Source: Bacteroidales bacterium
GTDB lineage: Bacteria; Bacteroidota; Bacteroidia; Bacteroidales; UBA3663
Length of the DNA stretch: 57,281 bases
Direction: 5' to 3'
Assembly: GCA_017449065.1 (NCBI GenBank)
Contig: JAFSKF010000048.1
Coordinates: forward strand, 1 to 57,281
The translations under genes were made by a program, and so were the position numbers. This document shows positions 25,081 to 34,394 of the stretch, piece by piece. Every line of letters begins with the position of its first letter. Positions within the stretch are counted from its first letter, which is position 1. The notes below the pieces were generated by a model. The model had not been told where the DNA came from. It did no database searches and saw only the letters and a list, made by a program, of their open reading frames with translations.

Positions 25081-26794
25081 AAGCGTTGAGCGTATCGAAA
25101 TTATTATTCAGGTCGCGCCAATCGATGCGGATTCGGGTCGGGATTCCGTTGATCCATTTCTCAATATTGGTGTACCCGTCTCCATTCAAATCTCCAGTAG
25201 CATCCGAAGGATCGTTCGGATTGAGTCCGTTGGCAATTTCCCAACTGTCGGGCATTCCGTCTCCGTCCGAATCTTCACGAGGCGTTCCCTGATACTCAGG
25301 GTAGCCGCCCATCTGACGCGGATCGACAATAATGCCGAGTTTATAACTGTCTTTGCCCATGCGACGATACTTGAAACTGCCGTCTTCGGCCTGAGATTTC
25401 GGAGCCAATCCGCTTACGTCGCCCTGATATTTCTCGGCATCAGCCACGTAATAAGGTTGCTTGGTGCGAACTTCCTCAATGATACGTTCATCCACGATGT
25501 CTCGCTTCGGATATGTTGCACCTGCGTTGTTGAGCACGAAGTCGTAGGCCTCGGTAGCCGAAAGGATGTGGAGTGGGGGCATTGCGAAGGGTTGCTGGCT
25601 GCGCATATAACTTTCATCACCATGACAATCTTCGAAACTCTCCACCTGAATGCCGCCATTCCAGTTGTCGGCCGTCACTTCCGGGAAACCTTCTACAATA
25701 TTACCATGTGCATAAACACGGCCATAGACGTGATGGTCGAGTTTGGATCGTCCGCTTTCCGGTTTCAGGATGCGATGACTGATAGGCCCTTTGGTCGGTG
25801 TGGCAGGTCCTGGCTTGTAGTAGTTATTGATGAAATTGTAGGTTGCTGTCCAGTCACCGCCGTCGGCAGTACGATGTACCCAGTTATAGACGACATTATT
25901 CACGAAGTTGAAACAGCCGTTCCAGCCGATACTCGGATTACGTCCGCAGTTGCTTGCCCAAAGATTACGCATGAACGAAGCGTTCTCGCCGCCCAAAGTT
26001 GAACCGAAGGCATGGTTGTAGGTGTCGAGTGCCTTAGCCGAAATCGTGTTTTGGATCGTGACGTTGACCGTCGGATACTTCTTGGCAACATTTGTGTACT
26101 GGCCTTCACTTTCATCGTACATGTGGCGGTAAAAAGAGATATTCTCGTCCAGGCCCCACTCGCACGAGCAATGGTCGATCATGATGTTACCGACCGGATT
26201 GCCACCGAAACTGTCCTCGCGGTGTTCAACACCCGTTTCTCCACGACGGAAACGCATGTGACGGATAATCACGTCGTGTGTATTGATGGCAAAACTTTCT
26301 CCGGCAATACAGATACCGTCGCCAGGTGCAGTTTGTCCTGCAATAGTAATATAAGGAGCCTGGACATTGATAGGCGTTTCAAGTCGGATGATTCCACTCA
26401 CGTTAAACACAACGATACGGGCACCGCCTGTCTCACAAGCCTCACGGAAAGAACCGGGGCCGCGGTCATTCAAATTGCTGACGACAATCACTTTGCCCCC
26501 ACGTCCTCCGAAGGTGAACATACCACCTCCTTCTGCACCCGGAAATGCTGGAATTAAAGCTTGGGGCAGATCGTTCGGGCGATGTGCCCAAGGTACGTAT
26601 GGACGGCCTTGGGTGGCTTCCTGCTGAATGATGGGAAGTGCTTTTTGCCAGGCAATGTTCGACATCGAATCCTCATAATGTGCTTTGGCTGCCCATTTGG
26701 CTCCAGCTTCAGCAGTCTGTTGTGGGTATTGTGCGAAAACAAACCCGACAGAGGCCGCCATTGCGACCCCTGTCAAGAAAATATTTTTTATCAT
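25064..26794 (-). CDS. Pectate lyase, PL1 type, with C-terminal calcium-binding segment
   Basis: This 576-residue exported protein has a signal peptide of about 21 residues. The beta-helix starts PGAEGGGMFTFGGRGG and has IAGQTAPGDGICIAG, the IDHCSCEWGLDEN motif of PL1 enzymes, and SNCGRNPSIGW with the likely catalytic Arg. The C-terminal ~70 residues hold an Asp-rich DSDGDGMPDSWE segment and DLNGDGYTNIE, typical of thrombospondin-3/dockerin-like calcium binding. It cleaves polygalacturonate by beta-elimination. It is fourth in the SusC/D operon, between SusD and DUF3826. Confidence 0.9.
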   Translation of the reverse strand: MIKNIFLTGVAMAASVGFVFAQYPQQTAEAGAKWAAKAHYEDSMSNIAWQKALPIIQQEATQGRPYVPWAHRPNDLPQALIPAFPGAEGGGMFTFGGRGGKVIVVSNLNDRGPGSFREACETGGARIVVFNVSGIIRLETPINVQAPYITIAGQTAPGDGICIAGESFAINTHDVIIRHMRFRRGETGVEHREDSFGGNPVGNIMIDHCSCEWGLDENISFYRHMYDESEGQYTNVAKKYPTVNVTIQNTISAKALDTYNHAFGSTLGGENASFMRNLWASNCGRNPSIGWNGCFNFVNNVVYNWVHRTADGGDWTATYNFINNYYKPGPATPTKGPISHRILKPESGRSKLDHHVYGRVYAHGNIVEGFPEVTADNWNGGIQVESFEDCHGDESYMRSQQPFAMPPLHILSATEAYDFVLNNAGATYPKRDIVDERIIEEVRTKQPYYVADAEKYQGDVSGLAPKSQAEDGSFKYRRMGKDSYKLGIIVDPRQMGGYPEYQGTPREDSDGDGMPDSWEIANGLNPNDPSDATGDLNGDGYTNIEKWINGIPTRIRIDWRDLNNNFDTLNAYGIAE

Positions 26795-26806
26795 TGAATC
26801 GTTGAA

Positions 26807-29110
26807 TTATTCAAAAGAAACAGAACTTGAAGTATTGTCAACTGGAATCTTGTCTGGATCGGTTTCCAACGGATCAAAGATGCCGTCGCCGCCATGGCTG
26901 TAATCCTCCCATCCGATTGTTTGATACAGCGTCGGGTTGTTGTACATGGCACTGTAGCAAAGACCGCAGAAGTAATAGTAAGGCTGGAAGGTAGGAATCT
27001 GCGTAGCATCGTTACCGTCGGCATTGATGTTCTTGCGTGACAGATAAGTCTGGTAGAAGGTTTCCAAACTTGCTTCCGTCGTGATACGATCCGCAAGATT
27101 GAGACCCGAAGGACGCGTAATGCCGTTTTTCAGAATCGGATCTTGAGAAGCATCTTCTTCAACGGCAGCCAAATCCTTGACGTAAATCTCCAGATGATGG
27201 TTCTTATAGCCATTAGTTGCGGTAAAACCGAGGTAATTGCAAGTGTTTCCACCAAAGGCAGACAAAGCCCAAGTCGGGTTCAGAGAGGCTTGTCCCACAC
27301 CGCCGTCGAAAAGCATCCAGCGACGCATATCCTCAAAACGCTTGCCCTCGTAAGCCAGTTCGATCTTGCGTTCGTTAAGAACCTGAGCAATAGCCTTGCC
27401 ACGATCGGTATATTGGGTGAGCCCGTAATCTGCTCCACAATTAGAAACATCATCGATGTTATAGACGCGGGAGCGGATTCGTTTCAAGGCATCGAAGGCT
27501 TCGTTATAATGACTGGTGGCAGCTGCAGCTTCGGCAAAGTTCAGTAAAACTTCGGCGTAACGGATTTCAACGAAAGGAGAAGCCGACTGACGGAAGCCCT
27601 GGTTGCTGGTTGTATAGGTATAGTCATACAGAGGTGAAGCATTGAGCTGCAGATCGTCGCTGCGCTTGCGAACCAGCACGGAAGCATTTCTTGTGCCCAA
27701 CATATCGGCTGCATAGCCGGATTTGGAAACGCTTGCCTGATTCTCAGCCGAACCGTACCAAGTGTATCCCCAGAAAATATATTCGTTTCCGTCATAAGGA
27801 TAACTGCCCCAAAGAGACAGATTCGGGAACTTCGTTTCGAGTGAGGTAATGCTACGGTCAACCAAAGTGGAATTGGGAGTGCCCGAGAAGCGCCACCATT
27901 CGCCAGGGAAGGTAAAGGTGCGGTAGAAACGTGGATCGCGGTTCTTGAAGAAGCATAGGGAATCGTAGGCGAACGAACTTTCGCTTGCTATCTTACCATC
28001 TGCCATTGGGAACGCGTCAACCATTTCTGCGGTTGGTTCCAATCCGCCGCCTGCAAAGGCGTTTCGAGGACGAATGGTGTTTTCCCAACTGTTCCACTGC
28101 TGGGTATTGTCGTTGTTATTAGTAATATTATTGTAGAGAGTTACAAAAATATTCTCGTTGACACTACCGTCGCTACCCTTCAGATCCAGGAACATCTTAC
28201 CCCAGTTGGCTGCTGATTCGGACGTGTTGCCGGGATTGTTCTCATAAGCGAGTCCGTAACCACCGGTAGCCAAAATCTCAAGAGCGTTCTTGTTGATGGC
28301 ATAGGCAGAATCCCAGCGAACTTGATCGTCTGCACGGTTGAAGAGGGGAGAAGCCCAAAGCAAAGCGATTCTACCCTTGAGGGCAGCTGCCGTACCTTTG
28401 GTAACACGGCCCCAGTCGGCGGCTTCATTGGCCCATGAAGCTGGTAACATTTCGATGGCGCGATCCAGGTCTTCATACATAAATTCGATGCATTGAAGCG
28501 TTGAAGAACGAGGAATTACGATGCTGCTTCCGCCGGAGATCTTTGAAACAAGAGATTCCTGAACGCGGTCGATGATCGGAATACCACCATACCATTTAAC
28601 CATTGTGTAGTAACGCCAGGCACGCATAAAATACGCCTGCCCGAGCAGTTCTCTCTTTTCGCTTGCACTAAGTGAACCGTCCTGAATACCTTCTATGCAG
28701 TCGTTGATATTTCTCAGATAACCCCAAGGAGAGGTTTCCTTGTTTTCTACATAGAAGTGATCCCATACAAACGATCCTCCGTTATTGATGTCCTTGTAGT
28801 CAAGCAAAGCCTGATTGTCTTCTAACTTGGAAAGACCGCCGAATTCGTCTGTCGATTTGGCAAATTCGTCGTCAGTTCCTGTGCTGACAATAGCCACACC
28901 GGTACCTTGACCTTCTTTTTTGCCCGGCAATAGCTGGTAGTAAAGATTGTCGATGCGGTTCTTGGCCGTCTCATAATTGTTATAGACGGTGTTGTAGTTG
29001 TATTTCCCGTAGAGTTTTTTCTCTTCAAGGAAGTCGTCCGAGCAACTGCCGAGTAAAATCAAAGCCGCTACAGAACCAACTATATTATATATATATGTAT
29101 TACGAGTCAT
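26807..29110 (-). CDS. SusD/RagB-family surface glycan-binding lipoprotein
   Basis: This 767-residue protein starts at ATG 29110; the longer frame from 29143 adds non-signal residues. Lipobox LGSC places the lipidated Cys at 23, followed by SDDFLEEKK, the usual SusD beginning. Helical repeat segments such as AYFMRAWRYYTMVKWYGGIP and the late EIRYAEVLLNFAEAAA and ERKIELAYEGKRFEDMRRW match the family. It binds oligosaccharides and sits as a lid on the SusC transporter encoded just upstream. It is longer than many SusD proteins. The ligand is probably a pectin fragment, judged from neighbouring genes. Confidence 0.93.
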   Translation of the reverse strand: MTRNTYIYNIVGSVAALILLGSCSDDFLEEKKLYGKYNYNTVYNNYETAKNRIDNLYYQLLPGKKEGQGTGVAIVSTGTDDEFAKSTDEFGGLSKLEDNQALLDYKDINNGGSFVWDHFYVENKETSPWGYLRNINDCIEGIQDGSLSASEKRELLGQAYFMRAWRYYTMVKWYGGIPIIDRVQESLVSKISGGSSIVIPRSSTLQCIEFMYEDLDRAIEMLPASWANEAADWGRVTKGTAAALKGRIALLWASPLFNRADDQVRWDSAYAINKNALEILATGGYGLAYENNPGNTSESAANWGKMFLDLKGSDGSVNENIFVTLYNNITNNNDNTQQWNSWENTIRPRNAFAGGGLEPTAEMVDAFPMADGKIASESSFAYDSLCFFKNRDPRFYRTFTFPGEWWRFSGTPNSTLVDRSITSLETKFPNLSLWGSYPYDGNEYIFWGYTWYGSAENQASVSKSGYAADMLGTRNASVLVRKRSDDLQLNASPLYDYTYTTSNQGFRQSASPFVEIRYAEVLLNFAEAAAATSHYNEAFDALKRIRSRVYNIDDVSNCGADYGLTQYTDRGKAIAQVLNERKIELAYEGKRFEDMRRWMLFDGGVGQASLNPTWALSAFGGNTCNYLGFTATNGYKNHHLEIYVKDLAAVEEDASQDPILKNGITRPSGLNLADRITTEASLETFYQTYLSRKNINADGNDATQIPTFQPYYYFCGLCYSAMYNNPTLYQTIGWEDYSHGGDGIFDPLETDPDKIPVDNTSSSVSFE

Positions 29111-29156
29111 AATGGTAAATTTTCGTTGTTTCGATTTAAACATATAGCATGATTAA

Positions 29157-32100
29157 TTAGAACGATACATTTACGCCCATAGTAACCTTTCGGAGATTCG
29201 GGTAGTAGCTGTAATTGCCTCCCCATGCACTCCAAGCATTTTTGTAGTGAGGAGAAACAATGCTGGCAACATTCTGGCATGTTACGTTGAAACGGCAACT
29301 GTTCATACCGATACGCGAAATTAACTTGCGAGGCATCTCATATCCAATACTCAAGCTCGGAATGGTAACTCTCGTAGCTTTGATACGCCAATACGTAGAT
29401 TCGTTCATGTTGATGCCATAGCGGAAGTTCGGGATGTTAGAGTCTGTGTTGGCAGGAACGGTAACGACTCCTGATGCATCGACAACATCCTCATATACGA
29501 ACATATCTTTCCAGAAGACAGGAATGTTTCCGTATTCTCCTGTCAGAGCCGTGTAGCTCTTGCGAACGGTTGAAGGAACCATCATGTAAGAACCCCAAGA
29601 AGCACCGATCTGAGCTTGAACAGAGAACCCGTTCCATTTGGCACCGAGGTTGACAGTCGCACCCCAAGGATTATCGCTTCGCTTGGAAATCTGAACCAAG
29701 TCGTCGGCAGCATCCACAATGCCGTCAGGTTGCGGATCGTAGCGTTTCTCGGTAGAATTCCAACGTCCGTTTACGTCCTTATAAATGAGCATACCCGGGC
29801 GGACTTTGTCCTTGGTATAGCCCATATATTCGGTGATGTGATACTGATCGAAATACTCTTCAATCTCCTGCGTGCTCTTGAACATGCCAAGGCACTGGAG
29901 TCCCCAGATACCATGATCTTTGCGCTTGCCTACCACCAGATCATCACGGTCCGGGTTGACAATATCGGCACACTTCTTTACTTCATTATCGCTGTAACCG
30001 GTTGAGAGACGTACCCAATAAGAACCCTTTTCGCCGAACTTATCACGCCAACCGATGGTGATTTCGTGTCCCCAGTCGTCGAGCTCGGCAAAGTTCTCAG
30101 GAGTGGCCTGTACGCCTACCGTCGTAGGATAGATACTTGTTCCTAAATAAGTAGAGAAGATTTCGCGACCACGATCGTAGTAGAAATCATAGTCAATCGA
30201 AAGTCTGCTGTCGAGCATACGAGCGTTCAAACCGAAGTTCGTCTTGTAGGTTTTGTCCCAATGGGCATCCTCGTTTGCACCGCCTTGCTCGATTACCATG
30301 CCGTAACCTAATGGGGTGGTGATGGAATTGCTTCCGAAAACAGCACCCTTGGCAAGGTCGCGGTTGTAGCGTGTGAGCCAGATGTAGCTGTTCACATTGT
30401 CGCGTCCCATCAGACCCCAACTGCCTCTGATTTTGAGAAAGTCGAGATGCGTCTTCTCTTTATTGAACCAAGATTCCTGAGAGATAACCCAGCCTGCCGA
30501 GAACGACGGAAAGTTCCCCCAATAGTTCTTCGGTGCGAACTTTGCCGAAGCATCGCTACGGAACAATGCCTCAAAAAGGTATTTGTCCTTGTAAGAATAG
30601 TTGGCACGACCGATGTATGACATTCGTCCGGATTCTGCACGACCCCATTCGCTGTTGGTAACATCTCCGTTGCTGTTTGGAGTGATCGAATTGCTCTGAC
30701 CGTCGGTGAACTGCAAAGGAATACCCGCACTTGTACCGGTAAGGTCTTCAGACCAAGATTCGCCACGCTCGATGGAGAACAATGCGGTAACATCATGATC
30801 GCCGAACTTGCGGTTATAATTGACCGTGAAGTTAAGCTGATAACTGTCGCCTCGGCTCATGGAGCGACTCAATGTCTCTCCGTTAGAGAGGGTCCAGCTG
30901 TTCAGGTTGGAATAACTGTAATCGGCTGTATCGCCTGTAAAGAGGTGACCGTAAGAACCGCCACGATTGATTAGCGTGTAGGTGTACATGTCGGTGGCAA
31001 TGACGTTCGATTCTGAGTTATTGATGCTTTTGCTGTAAGATACCTTTGCGTGCAAGCCTTTGAGGGCATTGATGAAGCCGAAATCAAGGTCAAGCGAAGA
31101 GTTGAACTGGAAGGAGTTCGAACGGCTTTCATTATGGTCGGAAGACTCTTGAATAGCATCCCAGTTGTAAATCTGGTTGCCGGAAGGGGCATTTTCGCCC
31201 GTGATGCCATTATAGACAATGTGCTTGCCGTCAACGGAAATCGGCATAAATGGCAGATGCTGCATCAGGATAGCATAGTCTCCATCGTCGGAGGTAGCAC
31301 TTGAATAACGGTTTCGTGGGGTCTTCTTGTAGCTTGTGGTACCGCTAATCTGAACGTTTGCCTTCAGATATTTCGAGATGCTGGCAGTTGCGCCGGCACG
31401 GTAGTTCCAGCGCTCATATTCCAATCGTCCGAGGTTACCGTCTTGGGTGTTGTAGCTTACACTGGCAAAATAGGTGGCTTTGTCCGTGCCTCCGTCGATA
31501 TTGACAGAATGCTTGTGCGTGAGAGCCGCACTCCATTCGTCATCGAGTGGCTGGTAATTGATGCCGGAAAGGGCAGCAATTTCGTCCGACTGGAAGTATT
31601 GTCTTACTTTTGTTTCGCTTTCGGTTTCATCTGGAGTTCCCATATATGAGTTCCAGGAACGTGCCCATTGCTGAGCGTTCATCATCTTCGGTTCGAAAAG
31701 TCTTTGTGTAAATCCGACCTGTCCGGAGTAGCTGATTTTAGGAGCTCCGACTTGTCCGTGCTTTGTCTTTACCAAAACAACACCGTAGGCACCTTGAGCA
31801 CCATAAATAGCTGCGGCAGCATCTTTCAGTACGGAAATACTTTCCACTTCCGATGGATCGAGGTTGTTGAAAGCCGTTTCACTTGAAATGAAATCATCGA
31901 TGATATAAAGAGGTGTATCATCCTGATCGGAGAATTTGGCGTTGATAGAACCCCAGTTCTTAGCCAGTTCTGTAGATTGACGGATAGTGAGGTGTGCAGG
32001 ATCACCCGGCTTGCTACCGGTCATCGAAACATGCAGGCCGGAAATCATGCCTGACAAGGCTTCACCGAGATTAGTAACATTCAAGTCTTTGAACTCTTCC

Positions 32101-32483
32101 GGGGTGATGCTCTCCACCGAACCCGTAACGTTCTTAGCTTTCTGTGTGCCGTAACCCACGACAACGACCTCTTCAAGGCTCTTGTCGTTGGGTCGTAAGT
32201 TGACGTTCAGTCTCTTGGAAAGATCGGTGAATGTCTGTGGCATATAACCCAGATAACTGATTTCCAGTTTCGGTTTTTCTGTTCCGGGTGGAATATTGAA
32301 AGAGAAAGTTCCGTCAGAGTCGGTAACGGTGCCGAGGCGGGTGCCGACCAGTCTGACTGCAGCTCCAATCAGGGGCTCCCCTAAATCGTCATAGACAGTG
32401 CCCTGTACAACGGTTGCCTGTTGGGCCATAGCCATGATGGCGGTGAGGGCAAAACACAAGCAGAGCGAAAATAATCTTTTCAT
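29157..32483 (-). CDS. SusC/RagA-family TonB-dependent transporter
   Basis: This 1108-residue outer-membrane protein has a signal peptide of about 20 residues. It contains a carboxypeptidase-regulatory-like domain (~26-110), the TonB-box/plug junction EEVVVVGYGTQKAKNVTGS (~114-132), a plug with LYIIDDF and SVLKDAAAAIYGAQGAYGVVLVKTK, and a 22-strand-type barrel ending in VNVSF. It imports oligosaccharides using TonB energy together with the SusD encoded 46 bases downstream. It is second in the operon, after the DUF4957/DUF5123 lipoprotein. Confidence 0.95.
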   Translation of the reverse strand: MKRLFSLCLCFALTAIMAMAQQATVVQGTVYDDLGEPLIGAAVRLVGTRLGTVTDSDGTFSFNIPPGTEKPKLEISYLGYMPQTFTDLSKRLNVNLRPNDKSLEEVVVVGYGTQKAKNVTGSVESITPEEFKDLNVTNLGEALSGMISGLHVSMTGSKPGDPAHLTIRQSTELAKNWGSINAKFSDQDDTPLYIIDDFISSETAFNNLDPSEVESISVLKDAAAAIYGAQGAYGVVLVKTKHGQVGAPKISYSGQVGFTQRLFEPKMMNAQQWARSWNSYMGTPDETESETKVRQYFQSDEIAALSGINYQPLDDEWSAALTHKHSVNIDGGTDKATYFASVSYNTQDGNLGRLEYERWNYRAGATASISKYLKANVQISGTTSYKKTPRNRYSSATSDDGDYAILMQHLPFMPISVDGKHIVYNGITGENAPSGNQIYNWDAIQESSDHNESRSNSFQFNSSLDLDFGFINALKGLHAKVSYSKSINNSESNVIATDMYTYTLINRGGSYGHLFTGDTADYSYSNLNSWTLSNGETLSRSMSRGDSYQLNFTVNYNRKFGDHDVTALFSIERGESWSEDLTGTSAGIPLQFTDGQSNSITPNSNGDVTNSEWGRAESGRMSYIGRANYSYKDKYLFEALFRSDASAKFAPKNYWGNFPSFSAGWVISQESWFNKEKTHLDFLKIRGSWGLMGRDNVNSYIWLTRYNRDLAKGAVFGSNSITTPLGYGMVIEQGGANEDAHWDKTYKTNFGLNARMLDSRLSIDYDFYYDRGREIFSTYLGTSIYPTTVGVQATPENFAELDDWGHEITIGWRDKFGEKGSYWVRLSTGYSDNEVKKCADIVNPDRDDLVVGKRKDHGIWGLQCLGMFKSTQEIEEYFDQYHITEYMGYTKDKVRPGMLIYKDVNGRWNSTEKRYDPQPDGIVDAADDLVQISKRSDNPWGATVNLGAKWNGFSVQAQIGASWGSYMMVPSTVRKSYTALTGEYGNIPVFWKDMFVYEDVVDASGVVTVPANTDSNIPNFRYGINMNESTYWRIKATRVTIPSLSIGYEMPRKLISRIGMNSCRFNVTCQNVASIVSPHYKNAWSAWGGNYSYYPNLRKVTMGVNVSF

Positions 32484-32531
32484 AGTATGCTATTGTTTTC
32501 AGAATTATTTACACTTGTTATTCTTGGCCTG

Positions 32532-34034
32532 TTATTCCAAGCCTCTTGGATCTCCGCATCCTGCAGCAATGACGTCTGCATTACCGACTTTCCAGATGCC
32601 GGTTTCTTCATCCAAAACCAATTGGGCTTCGAACTCAACCTGATCAGGATTCGGATAAGTATTCCATTCCTCTTCAACCAGAACGGTTTCAGTGGCATCT
32701 GTGTAGTTATATACATTATTAGAGAATACAGCACCCATGTTGCCATTCTGTCCTGCTAACAGACTATAACGTTTCACACGACGTCCGGCACAGTCAACAT
32801 AGATATTGTTCTTGTTCGTTACTGTGCAGTACGACTGTCCGCGCTGACGGAGCCAATAGAACATTGGAGCATTAGACCCAGATGTGGCCTTGCTAATATT
32901 CACGAAGGTACTGTTGTTAATGCTGTATGTGCATTCCTTATAGGTAGAACCATCCAGAAGTTCTCCTGGCAGTTTCTTTGAGCCATTGCGGAAGATCGTA
33001 GGCATACTAGCCGAAGCTGTAGCCAGCGTGGTGGTTGAATAGACGGTGCTGTTTTCGATAGAGAAGTTGACACAGAATCCGGCACCGAATTCAATGATAT
33101 CACAATATCCTGATCCGTTCTTTGTCTTGCTTTGGGCTTCCTGGTCCACTTCAATAATACATTTCTTGATTAAGACGTTCTGAATAACCCAAGGAGTGCC
33201 ACCATCTGCGATGAGACGGGCTTTGAGATTCTTGGTGCGGCAGTTCTGAACCAGAATCGGGAAGGTTGTCCAATACTGAGGACCTGTCTTTTCGAACGTA
33301 GGAGCAGAAGACATGCACAGAATGGCATCGTTCTTATCTGTAAAGTTCTCGCAGTCAAAAAGGAGGTTTTTGAATTTGACGCCACCCTGTGTAACGAATC
33401 CGGTAGTAGCGCTCATCACTATTTTTGCAGGTTTGTTCGGATTCGTACTGCAGATAGTTGCCTGATAATTCTTCAAATCGATTTTACCGCTAATAGTAAA
33501 TTCGCCGCCTGGCTCCAGGTTGATACCGAATTCAGCCGTGCTGTCCTTGTCGGCAGCATACTGTGTCAGCATAGTAGGAATGATTTCTGCCAAATCAGAT
33601 CCGCTTGGAATTTCATCTCCCAACTGCTCTACAAATGAAGAGACGCGTAGCAGAGCTGTGTCGGAGTTTGTATTGTGGTATTTGGTGTTGCCAATGGCTA
33701 CCACTTTGACATCATAATACTGGTCGTCTTCTCTCTTGAAAGAGAATTTGACGGCATCGATGGTTTTGTTGTTTACCAAGGTGTCAGGATGATCCTCATC
33801 TGTGACATTCAGAACAGATACGGTATAACCGCTGGCTCCATGAACAACTGGCCACATGACAAAAGCCTGTGTGCCTTCTGCATTCGCAGAATCCTTCAAT
33901 ACAGGGGTAGAAACCTGTTGATGCTTGACATCGGATGTGTAGGTTTCGTCATCATCGAAGCCGTCAATACACGATGTTAAGAACAAACATGCTGTGATTG
34001 GCATCAGCCACAGCACTCTTCTTGCTTGTTTCAT
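32532..34034 (-). CDS. DUF4957/DUF5123-type surface lipoprotein
   Basis: This 500-residue protein has lipobox LTSC (Cys22) followed by acidic residues (DGFDDDE), a pattern linked to surface export of Bacteroides lipoproteins. A fibronectin-III-like domain (about 45-140) precedes a parallel beta-helix-like region with repeated short strands, typical of the DUF4957 and DUF5123 modules found in pectin loci. A role in surface pectin binding is the likely reading; catalysis is not shown. It is first in the transcription unit, ahead of SusC, behind a leader of about 200 bases. Confidence 0.75.
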   Translation of the reverse strand: MKQARRVLWLMPITACLFLTSCIDGFDDDETYTSDVKHQQVSTPVLKDSANAEGTQAFVMWPVVHGASGYTVSVLNVTDEDHPDTLVNNKTIDAVKFSFKREDDQYYDVKVVAIGNTKYHNTNSDTALLRVSSFVEQLGDEIPSGSDLAEIIPTMLTQYAADKDSTAEFGINLEPGGEFTISGKIDLKNYQATICSTNPNKPAKIVMSATTGFVTQGGVKFKNLLFDCENFTDKNDAILCMSSAPTFEKTGPQYWTTFPILVQNCRTKNLKARLIADGGTPWVIQNVLIKKCIIEVDQEAQSKTKNGSGYCDIIEFGAGFCVNFSIENSTVYSTTTLATASASMPTIFRNGSKKLPGELLDGSTYKECTYSINNSTFVNISKATSGSNAPMFYWLRQRGQSYCTVTNKNNIYVDCAGRRVKRYSLLAGQNGNMGAVFSNNVYNYTDATETVLVEEEWNTYPNPDQVEFEAQLVLDEETGIWKVGNADVIAAGCGDPRGLE

Positions 34035-34086
34035 AATAGTTAGTTATGTTATCGGATAATTATTTTTATACTGGAAACGGACGCTG

Positions 34087-34206
34087 TTAGATCTGCTGGC
34101 TATATGTAATTCCTGTAGGCACATCAGAAGTGTCGCCTCGTGTGGCGTGACCTGCATATATAAGTTTTTTCATGTTAATAAGTATTTGTTCGGTTTGTGG
34201 TTTCAT
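34087..34206 (-). CDS. Possible 39-residue leader ORF of the pectin locus
   Basis: Within the predicted 5' leader, a frame runs from ATG 34206 to TAA 34087-34089; an internal in-frame ATG would give a 28-residue peptide beginning MKKLIYAGHATRGDTS. It ends 52 bases before the first structural gene. No homology is recognised and the codon pattern is not decisive. It could be a regulatory leader peptide, the remnant of a gene, or chance. Confidence 0.25.
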   Translation of the reverse strand: MKPQTEQILINMKKLIYAGHATRGDTSDVPTGITYSQQI

Positions 34207-34218
34207 AATATAAATTTG

Positions 34219-34246
34219 CCGCTGAACAGTTGATACTATTCAGCGG
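34219..34246 (-). promoter_or_regulatory. 5'-leader hairpin of the pectin locus
   Basis: An 11-base inverted repeat (34219-34229 with 34236-34246, core CCGCTGAA) with a 6-base loop starts within a few bases of the predicted transcription start. It could stabilise the mRNA, act in attenuation, or bind a regulator as a DNA dyad. Confidence 0.45.
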
Positions 34247-34248
34247 GG

Positions 34249-34256
34249 CAAAGTTA
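34249..34256 (-). promoter_or_regulatory. -7 box (TAACTTTG) of the pectin locus
   Basis: An exact TAnnTTTG match on the minus strand, followed by GCCCC. There is no good TTG at 19-21 bases upstream, which fits a promoter needing an activator. The leader to the first structural ATG is about 210 bases. Confidence 0.5.
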
Positions 34257-34394
34257 TGAAAAAAAATCAAAAGGGGGCTATTTTACTGAACTTTTTTTGA
34301 AAAAAAACAAAAAAATGAGCGCAAAATGTATAAAATAGAGTGTTTCTTTAAATTTTTTTCAAGTTTCGTCTTTAATAAGATTTCTAATTTTCTA

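Larger units (their letters stand above)
34035..34394. other. Leader and promoter region of the pectin locus
   Basis: This 360-base gap holds, on the minus strand, the -7 box, a hairpin at the likely 5' end of the mRNA, and a possible 39-codon ORF. The part next to the SpmA/B-like gene (34260-34394) is AT-rich with poly-A/T runs and no gene. Confidence 0.55.
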
